Assembly (NCBI GenBank): GCA_019510535.1
Contig: JAEKKE010000083.1
Location: 1 to 18,191, forward strand
From: Acidobacteriota bacterium
Lineage (GTDB): Bacteria > Acidobacteriota > Terriglobia > Terriglobales > Acidobacteriaceae
Length of the DNA stretch: 18,191 nucleotides
Direction: 5' to 3'
In this document: piece by piece, positions 6,785 through 12,499 of the stretch
Numbering within the stretch: position 1 is the stretch's first letter
How the letters are laid out: every line of letters begins with the position of its first letter
The notes under the pieces: model-generated
Seen by the model: the letters and a program-made list of their open reading frames with translations, nothing else
What the model was told of the DNA's origin: nothing
Databases searched by the model: none
Translations under genes and position numbers: made by a program

Positions 6785-7306
6785 ATGCAAGAGAAGCGAC
6801 AGCGTAAGGTCGTCGAAAGTCAGGCCGAGCGCAGCGAAGTGATCTTTCCCGCCGATGCAAATGGTCTCGGCAACCTCTTCGGCGGACGTCTGATGCAGTT
6901 TATTGACCTGGTAGGTGCAGTTGCCGCCTATCGGCACGCGCGAGCGACAACAGTCGTCACCGCCAGTATGGACTCGCTCGATTTCGTCGCGCCTGTCCAC
7001 GTAGGCGAGGTGCTGATTCTGAGGGCGAGCGTCAACCGTGCCTTCCGTACCTCCATGGAGGTTGGTGTCAAAGCGATGGTGGAAGATCCGAAGACCGGCG
7101 AGCTCCGTCACGTCTCCTCGGCGTACCTCACCTACGTGGCCGTGGACAATACGGGGCATCCCGTCGCGGTGGACTGCATCCTTCCTGAGACAGAGCATCA
7201 GAAACGCCGCTATGAGGATGCCCTGAAGCGGCGCGAAGCGCGCAGCGGCGAAACGGAGCGAAAGAAGCGCGTCCGCAAAAGTCTTGAAACCGGCTGGTAT
7301 CTCTAA
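6785..7306 (+). CDS. Acyl-CoA thioesterase, hotdog fold (YciA/BACH type)
   Basis: 173 aa, ATG at 6785. The hotdog domain covers about 10-125. The family signature ADANGLGNLFGGRLMQFID lies at 23-41: Asn26 is at the usual catalytic or polarising position, and the GG of FGG (33-34) opens the long hotdog helix. SMDSLDFVAPVHVGEVL (61-77) and SSAYLTYVAVD (111-121) are the typical strand motifs. The last 45 residues are very basic and helical, longer than in the shortest members. These enzymes hydrolyse short- to long-chain acyl-CoA to free acid and CoA in the cytosol. Mrp begins 35 bp downstream, so the two genes may share a transcript. Confidence 0.88.
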   Translation: MQEKRQRKVVESQAERSEVIFPADANGLGNLFGGRLMQFIDLVGAVAAYRHARATTVVTASMDSLDFVAPVHVGEVLILRASVNRAFRTSMEVGVKAMVEDPKTGELRHVSSAYLTYVAVDNTGHPVAVDCILPETEHQKRRYEDALKRREARSGETERKKRVRKSLETGWYL

Positions 7307-7341
7307 CCGCCGTAACCGAAAGAGATTTGGGAGTCGACCAT

Positions 7342-8175
7342 ATGGGACACATGGGACATGGCGCGCCTCAGGGCCCGCAAAGATTGCCTGGAATTGCTAA
7401 CGTCATTGCCATCGGAAGCGGTAAGGGTGGCGTAGGAAAAACCACAACCAGTGTGAACCTGGCTATCGCGCTCGCGAAGCTCGGGTATCGTGTCGGCCTG
7501 GTGGATGCCGATATCTATGGTCCGAATGTGCCCATCATGCTGGGCACGCAGCGCCAACCAAACGTCGTCGGTGAGAACCGCATTGAGCCGATCCAGGCGC
7601 ACGGGGTTAAGTTCATCTCCATCGGCCTCATCTCGCCCGGCGACAAGCCGATGGTGATGCGCGGACCGATGCTGCACCAGATCATCCGTCAGTTCCTGCA
7701 GCAGGTGGAGTGGGGAGAGCTGGATTACCTGGTGGTCGACCTGCCTCCGGGAACAGGCGATGTGGTGATCTCACTGGTACAGACTGTGCCTCTTACTGGC
7801 GCTGTCGTGGTTTCCACCGGCTCCAGCGTGGCGCTGCAGGACGCGCGTAAGGCGCTGGAGATGTTCCACCAGGTAAATGTCGAAGTGCTCGGTATGGTGG
7901 AGAACATGAGCCAGATGAAGATGCCAGACGGCAGCATGCTGGACGTCTTCGGCGCCGGCGGAACGGAGCAGACAGCACGGCAGTTCGGTCTGCCATTCCT
8001 GGGCAGCATCGATCTCGATCCCGAGATTCGCTCCGGCGGAGACCGCGGTCTTCCCGTGGCTCTCGGAGGCGAGACTTCCGAACGTGCAAAGGGGTTCTAT
8101 GAGATTGCCCGGAATGTCATCGCACGCGCCGCCGAGGTAAGCGCCAAGTCTGACGACGTGCTGGAGATCACCTAG
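7342..8175 (+). CDS. mrp: Mrp/ApbC-like P-loop ATPase, without cysteines
   Basis: 277 aa from ATG at 7342, which has GGGAG nine bases upstream; a TTG at 7327 in the same frame would add five residues. The deviant Walker A is GKGGVGKTT (27-35), followed by DADIYGPNVP (55-64), MRGPMLHQ (106-113) and VVDLPPGTGD (131-140), all diagnostic of Mrp/NBP35 proteins that carry and transfer Fe-S clusters. Two things are odd. There is no N-terminal DUF59 domain, as in many short Mrp proteins. The CxxC motif that should follow VENMS is replaced by QMKMPDGSMLDVFG, and the protein has no cysteine at all. The usual TTPQ before VAL-DA is STGS. The N-terminus is His/Met-rich (MGHMGHG). The fold is certain; Fe-S carriage is doubtful. 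Confidence 0.88.
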   Translation: MGHMGHGAPQGPQRLPGIANVIAIGSGKGGVGKTTTSVNLAIALAKLGYRVGLVDADIYGPNVPIMLGTQRQPNVVGENRIEPIQAHGVKFISIGLISPGDKPMVMRGPMLHQIIRQFLQQVEWGELDYLVVDLPPGTGDVVISLVQTVPLTGAVVVSTGSSVALQDARKALEMFHQVNVEVLGMVENMSQMKMPDGSMLDVFGAGGTEQTARQFGLPFLGSIDLDPEIRSGGDRGLPVALGGETSERAKGFYEIARNVIARAAEVSAKSDDVLEIT

Positions 8176-8207
8176 ACATATCGCCGAATCGACCTCAGAG
8201 CTGGGTG

Positions 8208-8272
8208 CCCATCCATTGCGTATAGGGGGTCCCCGACGAACTTGTTCGTTGCGGTGACTCGCAATGGGTGGG
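8208..8272. repeat. Palindromic repeat with hairpin module copy E
   Basis: Outer arms CCCATCCATTGCG (8208-8220) and CGCAATGGGTGGG (8260-8272) pair at 12 of 13 positions around an inner GTCCCCGACGAACTTGTTCG module (8229-8248). The nesting is the same as in 2386-2468, with different outer arms. It lies 32 bp downstream of the mrp stop and may also act in transcript ending, though it has no T-run. Confidence 0.75.
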
Positions 8273-8358
8273 ATGGGGAAACGACATCTCTGGCACTCAG
8301 CACGAAGTCCTTCCGGATCTGCTCAAGATGCAGGATGCAAAGGCTTTGCGGAAAGCGG

Positions 8359-8385
8359 TCTACCGGGGCCAGCTTTTCCGGTAGA
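8359..8385. promoter_or_regulatory. Inverted repeat upstream of hrcA, possible operator
   Basis: TCTACCGG and CCGGTAGA are perfect 8-bp arms around 11 bases, 27 bp in total, ending 32 bp before the hrcA start. HrcA normally binds CIRCE (TTAGCACTC-N9-GAGTGCTAA, also 27 bp), which I do not find here. The size is similar but the sequence is not, so the role is a guess. Confidence 0.35.
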
Positions 8386-8417
8386 GCTATCCCTCCGGAA
8401 TGGTCCACAATAGAGGT

Positions 8418-9497
8418 ATGGGACAGGCTGTGACTGCAAATCTCTCTCTGCGCAAGCTTGCCGTACTCACGGCCATCGTGGAAGAGTATGTCTCATCGGG
8501 CGAGCCGGTCTCGTCCCAGGCCGTTGTGCGGAATGCCATCGGTGAGATCGCAGGGCTGAGCTCTGCGACCATCCGCAATCTGATGGCCGACCTCTCCGAC
8601 GATGGTCTCCTCGAGCAGCCACATACATCCGCCGGGCGCATTCCTACCGCGTCTGGATTCCGTGTCTACGTCGAGCGGATTCGTTCCAGTCAGGCTACCT
8701 TGCTGGAGCAGTCGCGTGTCGCGATCGATCAGCAGTTGCAGGGAGTCGGGAATACCCAGAACTTTCTGGAGCGCACCAGCCGGGTTCTTGCAGCGCTCTC
8801 CAGCGGTGTGGGAATTGCATTTGCCAGCGCGCGCATCAGTGACCAGTTGGAGCACATCTATTTCTCGCGCCTGGGCTCCGGTCGTGTGATGGCGGTCGTA
8901 GTAACCCGGCCAGGCGTTGTGCGCGATCGCATGCTGACAGTGAGTCACGATCTTACTGTCGCCGACCTGGAGATCGCGGCGAGCTATCTGAATGAAAACT
9001 TTCGCGGATGGACGCTCGACACCATTCGAGAAGAGCTCGGAGTTCGCATTGAATCCGAGCGTAGCGAATACCATCAGCTTCTTGCCCGCGTGAACGAGCT
9101 CTGGGGGCAGGCACTGCCTTCCGGAGAGACCGTGGTCCAGACCGTATACGTGGATGGTGTTGCCAACCTGGTGTCCAGCCTTGCGGATAGAGATCGTCTA
9201 CGCGCCATGATGCAGGCGCTCGAGACCAAACAGCGGTTGATCGATTTGTTGAACGCCTATATCGATGCGCAGCAGAAGAGCGTTCGCGTCATCTTCGGTC
9301 TGGAAGAGCATGCTCCCGGCATGGAGGGGTTGGTCCTGGTGGCAGCTCCTGCGTCGGTAGCCGGGGAAACCCGGGGAGCGCTGGCCGTCATCGGACCCCA
9401 ACGAATGCGTTACGAGCAGACGATGGGCGCCGTCAGCTACGTCGCGCATCTCTTCGACCGGATGCTCCACACCGGCGGCACCACAGAGTTGCCCTGA
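8418..9497 (+). CDS. hrcA: Heat-inducible transcription repressor HrcA
   Basis: 359 aa from ATG at 8418 (MGQAVTANLSLRKLAVLTAI). An ATG six codons upstream (8400) is in frame but not in a family position. The N-terminal winged helix-turn-helix (about 10-75) is typical: IVEEYVSSGEPVSSQAV, then SSATIRNLMADLSDDGLLEQPHTSAGRIPT with the wing. The GAF-like central domain follows, with the family's late motifs GMEGLVLVAAP and GALAVIGPQRMRYEQTMGAV near the C-terminus. HrcA represses chaperone genes and depends on GroEL for folding. grpE and dnaJ follow on the same strand. CACAAT lies six bases before the ATG and AGAGG overlaps the ribosome-binding position, so either a leaderless or a normal start is possible. 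No CIRCE operator is seen. Confidence 0.95.
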   Translation: MGQAVTANLSLRKLAVLTAIVEEYVSSGEPVSSQAVVRNAIGEIAGLSSATIRNLMADLSDDGLLEQPHTSAGRIPTASGFRVYVERIRSSQATLLEQSRVAIDQQLQGVGNTQNFLERTSRVLAALSSGVGIAFASARISDQLEHIYFSRLGSGRVMAVVVTRPGVVRDRMLTVSHDLTVADLEIAASYLNENFRGWTLDTIREELGVRIESERSEYHQLLARVNELWGQALPSGETVVQTVYVDGVANLVSSLADRDRLRAMMQALETKQRLIDLLNAYIDAQQKSVRVIFGLEEHAPGMEGLVLVAAPASVAGETRGALAVIGPQRMRYEQTMGAVSYVAHLFDRMLHTGGTTELP

Positions 9498-9531
9498 TGC
9501 GAGAGAATAGATGAGAAGGATTTTCAGGAAT

Positions 9532-10062
9532 ATGAGTCAAGAAACTGAGATGCAGGAGCAGGCGGTCGCTGCTCCGGTGGAAGGAACCGAAGCCGCCACG
9601 GCGGCTGAGCTGGAGACAGTCAAGGCTGAGCGTGACAGCCTGGTGGACCGCCTTGCGCGGCTGCAGGCGGAGTTCGATAACTTCCGTAAGCGTGAAGCCA
9701 AAGAGCGTTCAGAGTTCCGGGACTATGCCGTCTCGAACGCCGTAGAACACTTTCTGCCGGTGCTGGACAACTTCCAGCTTGCGCTGAAGTCGCAGGGAAA
9801 TGCGGAGCAGCTTCGTTCCGGTGTCGAATTGATTCTGAAGCAGATGGAAGAGGCGTTGAAGACGCTCGGGGTTACCCCGGTAGAGACCGTCGGAGCGCAG
9901 TTCGACCCGCGCTTCCATGAGGCCCTGGGTTCGGTTGAAACTTCCGAGTATCCCGATCATCAGGTACTTGAGGAAGTGCGGCGCGGATACCGCATCAAAG
10001 ACAAACTGCTGCGCCCGGCGATGGTAAAGATCGCCGTTAATCATGCGCAGGTAAACGACTGA
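9532..10062 (+). CDS. grpE: Nucleotide exchange factor GrpE
   Basis: 176 aa from ATG at 9532 (MSQETEMQEQ) with AGAAGGA 11 bases upstream. An in-frame ATG at 9511 would add seven basic/hydrophobic residues and has GAGAG in front, so the start is not settled. After a low-complexity acidic N-terminus comes the long coiled coil (about 30-70, with LARLQAEFDNFRKREAKE), then the four-helix and beta-wing part with LPVLDNFQLAL, GVTPVE, FDPRFHEAL and GYRIKDKLLRPAMVKIA at the end, all GrpE signatures. It opens DnaK to release ADP. It starts 34 bp after hrcA and is probably in the same operon. Its TGA is the first three bases of a palindromic repeat (10060-10174). Confidence 0.95.
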   Translation: MSQETEMQEQAVAAPVEGTEAATAAELETVKAERDSLVDRLARLQAEFDNFRKREAKERSEFRDYAVSNAVEHFLPVLDNFQLALKSQGNAEQLRSGVELILKQMEEALKTLGVTPVETVGAQFDPRFHEALGSVETSEYPDHQVLEEVRRGYRIKDKLLRPAMVKIAVNHAQVND

Positions 10063-10174
10063 GCAAGTCTCCTAAAGGCGTATAGCGGAGTCTGGGCTGT
10101 TTGCGCCGTTTTCCGGCAAAGAAAACGGCATTCGCAGATTTATCCAGAGCTACAGTATTAGGAGAATTGCTCTA
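10060..10174. repeat. AGAGCATTTTCC element, diverged copy 3, between grpE and dnaJ
   Basis: TGAGCAAGTCTCCT (10060-10073) pairs with AGGAGAATTGCTCTA (10160-10174) at 13 of 14 positions. Inside, TCTGG/CCAGA and GCCGTTTTC/GAAAACGGC form nested arms, the same build as copies 1 and 2. It fills almost the whole 137-bp gap between grpE and dnaJ and starts at the grpE stop codon. Confidence 0.75.
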
Positions 10175-10199
10175 GCAATCTTGTAGGGATGCAGTACGG

Positions 10200-11342
10200 A
10201 TGAGTGCGACGGCTAACGTGAAGATTGATTACTACGAAGTCCTGGAAGTATCGCGGACAGCGACAGATACCGAACTGAAAGCGGCCTATCGCAAGATGGC
10301 GCTGAAATACCACCCCGACCGCAACCCCGATAATGCGGATGCCGAAGAACGCTTCAAGGCATGCAGCGAGGCATACCAGGTGCTCAGCGACCCGAACAAG
10401 CGCGCCGCGTATGACCGCTTCGGACATGCGGGCGTCAACGGAGCGGGTGCAGGCGGCGGATTTACCGGCAGCCCCTTCGGCGACTCGCAGGACCTCGGCG
10501 ATATCTTTGGCGACCTCTTCGGCGAGATGTTCGGCGGAGGACGCGGCGGCAGTCGTCCGACGCGCGAGCAGCGTGGACGCGATCTTCGTTACGATCTCAA
10601 GATCGAGTTCGAAGATGCCGCCTTCGGTAAAGAGCTGGAGATCAAGATCCGCCGTATGGAGATCTGCGACGACTGCCATGGCAGCGGCGCGGCGAAGGGC
10701 AAGCAGCCCATCACATGCCCGCACTGCGGCGGTCGTGGACAGGTACGGATGCAGCAGGGGTTCTTCTCCATCGCTCGTACCTGCACCTCGTGCCAAGGCA
10801 CTGGAACATTGATTGTGGATCCGTGTCCAACCTGCCGCGGCGAAAGCCGTGTGCAGCGCGATCACGTCATCCTGGTGAAGGTCCCTGCTGGCGTCGAGGA
10901 CGGTACACGCATCCGGTATGGCGGCGAAGGTGAGGCGGGCCGTTTCGGCGGACCGTCGGGTGATCTGTACGTCGTCCTTACGGTGAAGGCGCATGCGTTC
11001 TTCGAGCGCGACGGCGATGACCTGCACTGCTCCATACCGATCTCGTTCCCACAGGCGGCCCTCGGCGCAGAACTGGAAGTACCTACGCTCGAAGGTCCGG
11101 CGACCGTTAAGATTCCCGAAGGCACACAGAGCGGCAAGGTCGTCAAGCTCAAAGGCAAGGGTGTGCCCCACCTGAACGCCAGCGGGAAGGGCGATCTGCT
11201 GGTGGAGATCCGCGTGCAGACACCGACCAAGCTCAGCAAGCAGCAGCGTGAACTTCTGGAAGAGCTGAGCGAAAGCATGTCGATTGAAAATGCGCCGCAT
11301 GGCCGGGGCATCTTCGACAAGGTGAAGGATATCTTCAGTTAG
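10200..11342 (+). CDS. dnaJ: Chaperone protein DnaJ (type I Hsp40)
   Basis: 380 aa, ATG at 10200 with AGGG 11 bases upstream. The J domain (8-75) has YHPDRN with HPD at 38-40. A Gly/Phe region follows (about 78-120; GFTGSPFGD, DIFGDLFGEMFGGG). The zinc region has four CxxC pairs at Cys156/159, 173/176, 195/198 and 209/212; the first three have the full CxxCxGxG pattern, while the fourth reads CPTCRGES. The C-terminal substrate-binding domain ends normally. It stimulates DnaK ATP hydrolysis and delivers clients. It is downstream of hrcA and grpE, but dnaK is not between them. The long open frame on the opposite strand (10158-11300) is a codon-bias shadow. Confidence 0.96.
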   Translation: MSATANVKIDYYEVLEVSRTATDTELKAAYRKMALKYHPDRNPDNADAEERFKACSEAYQVLSDPNKRAAYDRFGHAGVNGAGAGGGFTGSPFGDSQDLGDIFGDLFGEMFGGGRGGSRPTREQRGRDLRYDLKIEFEDAAFGKELEIKIRRMEICDDCHGSGAAKGKQPITCPHCGGRGQVRMQQGFFSIARTCTSCQGTGTLIVDPCPTCRGESRVQRDHVILVKVPAGVEDGTRIRYGGEGEAGRFGGPSGDLYVVLTVKAHAFFERDGDDLHCSIPISFPQAALGAELEVPTLEGPATVKIPEGTQSGKVVKLKGKGVPHLNASGKGDLLVEIRVQTPTKLSKQQRELLEELSESMSIENAPHGRGIFDKVKDIFS

Positions 11343-11386
11343 GGATCACAGCTCTTCTACGGAGCAGAGCTCTTCGATTTGGATAG

Positions 11387-11418
11387 AAGGCGCGGCTATC
11401 AGCCGCGCCTTTCTCTTT
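11387..11418 (+). terminator. Rho-independent terminator of dnaJ
   Basis: AAGGCGCGGCT (11387-11397) and AGCCGCGCCTT (11401-11411) are perfect 11-bp arms around ATC, followed by TTCTCTTT. It lies 45 bp after the stop. A smaller hairpin, AGCTCT/AGAGCT, precedes it. Confidence 0.88.
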
Positions 11419-11423
11419 AGCGT

Positions 11424-11538
11424 TAGAGCATTTTCCCTGGGGGTGTAATGTAGGGCTTCCGCATCTATGGGCGTTTTCCGTGATGAAAACGCCGCAGCAT
11501 GCCGTTTAGGGATACCCAGCAACAGGGAAAATGCTCTA
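11424..11538. repeat. AGAGCATTTTCC element, copy 2
   Basis: This 115-bp element has perfect 16-bp terminal inverted repeats, TAGAGCATTTTCCCTG (11424-11439) and CAGGGAAAATGCTCTA (11523-11538), and an inner GGCGTTTTC/GAAAACGCC hairpin. It is homologous end to end to 4832-4947. Its last three bases (CTA, 11536-11538) are the TAG stop of rsmE on the minus strand. It fills the space between the dnaJ terminator and rsmE. Confidence 0.9.
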
Positions 11539-12246
11539 CAGAAAAGCTCCGGCGATCGCCAGCGCGGCAATCGCAGCCGTCTCTGCCCGCAGAATTCTGG
11601 GGCCGATGGTTACCGGGGTCCAGGTGTGCTGCTGGAAGATCGCCATCTCTTCAGGTGTCCATCCGCCTTCGGGACCGATGGCGAGTGCGGTTGCCTCAGT
11701 CTGGCGAAGTGCGGAAGCGATGGTCGTTTGCTGTTCCGTCTCTGAGAGCAGGATTTTGATCGTGGAGGTCTCTTTGCCGAGAGCAGCCTTCAACGTTTCG
11801 GGATCGCCGATCTCAGGCACGGATGCGCGGCGCGACTGCTTGCTGGCTTCGAGCGCAATGCGGCGCCAGCGCTCGACGCGTTTGGCCGCGGCTTGTGCCA
11901 GATGCTTCTCCGTGCGGCGAGCCAGAATGGGAGTGATGCGCTCGACGCCGAGCTCCGTGGCTTTTTCAATGGCCCACTCCATGCGATCGAACTTGAAGAC
12001 CGCCAGCAGCAGATGAATCGGAAGTGCGTGGTCGATCTCCTGTTCTTCGTGCAGATCGAAACGAACCTCATCCTCGCTGACACTTGCTACGGTTGCGCGA
12101 TGCAGAAAGCCGCCTGCAACGACGTCAAAGGTCTGACCGACCTCGGCACGCAAGACCCGCGCGAGGTGTTGCGCTTGTTCTCCCAGCAGGGAAGCAGAGG
12201 TTCGTTCGTCATTCCATCGATCGGCAATCCAGCGGCGTCGTGTCAT
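11536..12246 (-). CDS. rsmE: 16S rRNA (uracil-1498-N3)-methyltransferase RsmE
   Basis: 236 aa from ATG at 12246 (MTRRRWIADRW). The frame is open upstream to 12516, but that part has no family features and covers a promoter. The N-terminal PUA-like domain (about 1-70; HLARVLRAEVGQTFDVVAG) is followed by the SPOUT/trefoil-knot methyltransferase domain. Its SAM-binding knot shows GPEGGWTPEE at 191-200 and GPRILRAETAAIAAL at 215-229, the RsmE hallmarks. It methylates U1498 in helix 44 of 16S rRNA. The TAG stop is the terminal triplet of a repeat element, so the reading frame ends exactly where the repeat begins. TAAGCT lies seven bases before the ATG, and a strong sigma-70-type promoter lies about 170 bp upstream. 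Confidence 0.93.
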   Translation of the reverse strand: MTRRRWIADRWNDERTSASLLGEQAQHLARVLRAEVGQTFDVVAGGFLHRATVASVSEDEVRFDLHEEQEIDHALPIHLLLAVFKFDRMEWAIEKATELGVERITPILARRTEKHLAQAAAKRVERWRRIALEASKQSRRASVPEIGDPETLKAALGKETSTIKILLSETEQQTTIASALRQTEATALAIGPEGGWTPEEMAIFQQHTWTPVTIGPRILRAETAAIAALAIAGAFL

Positions 12247-12267
12247 CACATCCAGCTTAAACACTGT

Positions 12268-12289
12268 GGGGAGCGCTGTCGCGCTCCCC
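12268..12289. other. Strong hairpin just upstream of rsmE
   Basis: GGGGAGCGC (12268-12276) and GCGCTCCCC (12281-12289) are perfect 9-bp arms around TGTC. In the minus-strand transcript it would sit 21 bases before the rsmE ATG and about 120 bases after the predicted start. It could be an attenuator, the terminator of a small RNA, or simply a repeat; the T-run after it is poor (ACAGTGTTTAAG). Confidence 0.5.
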
Positions 12290-12414
12290 GCATGTGTTGC
12301 CTTGTTTGTTGCCTTACGTTGGAGGCTGACTCCCGGCGGTTTACTTTTTCGCCGTTCTTGTCGCCTCTCTATTCTCCCTGTTGCAGACAGCAACGCTGAC
12401 TTGCAACTAGGGAA

Positions 12415-12443
12415 TGTATAGAAGTCTGAAAAAACTGTGTCAA
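12415..12443 (-). promoter_or_regulatory. Sigma-70-type promoter for rsmE or a leader RNA
   Basis: On the minus strand TTGACA (12443-12438) is separated by 17 bases from TATACA (12420-12415), near consensus. Transcription would start around 12408, giving a leader of roughly 160 bases before rsmE. It lies 57 bp or more after the sdaA stop. The leader contains GTTGCA/TGCAAC arms and the 12268-12289 hairpin; I see no convincing small ORF. Confidence 0.7.
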
Positions 12444-12499
12444 GAGAAAAGTGAAGAAAGTTGTAACGAAGTTTGCGACGACCCGAATGCGAACTCGTC

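Noticed and set aside
8180..8417. CIRCE operator upstream of hrcA
   Set aside because: A CACTC half-like string occurs near 8294 but the opposite half GAGTGCTAA is missing; only an unrelated inverted repeat is present.
10158..11300. 380-aa open frame on the minus strand, antisense to dnaJ
   Set aside because: It lies over an unmistakable dnaJ, shows no family motif and is rich in Ala/Arg/Leu, as expected from the reverse frame of a high-GC gene.
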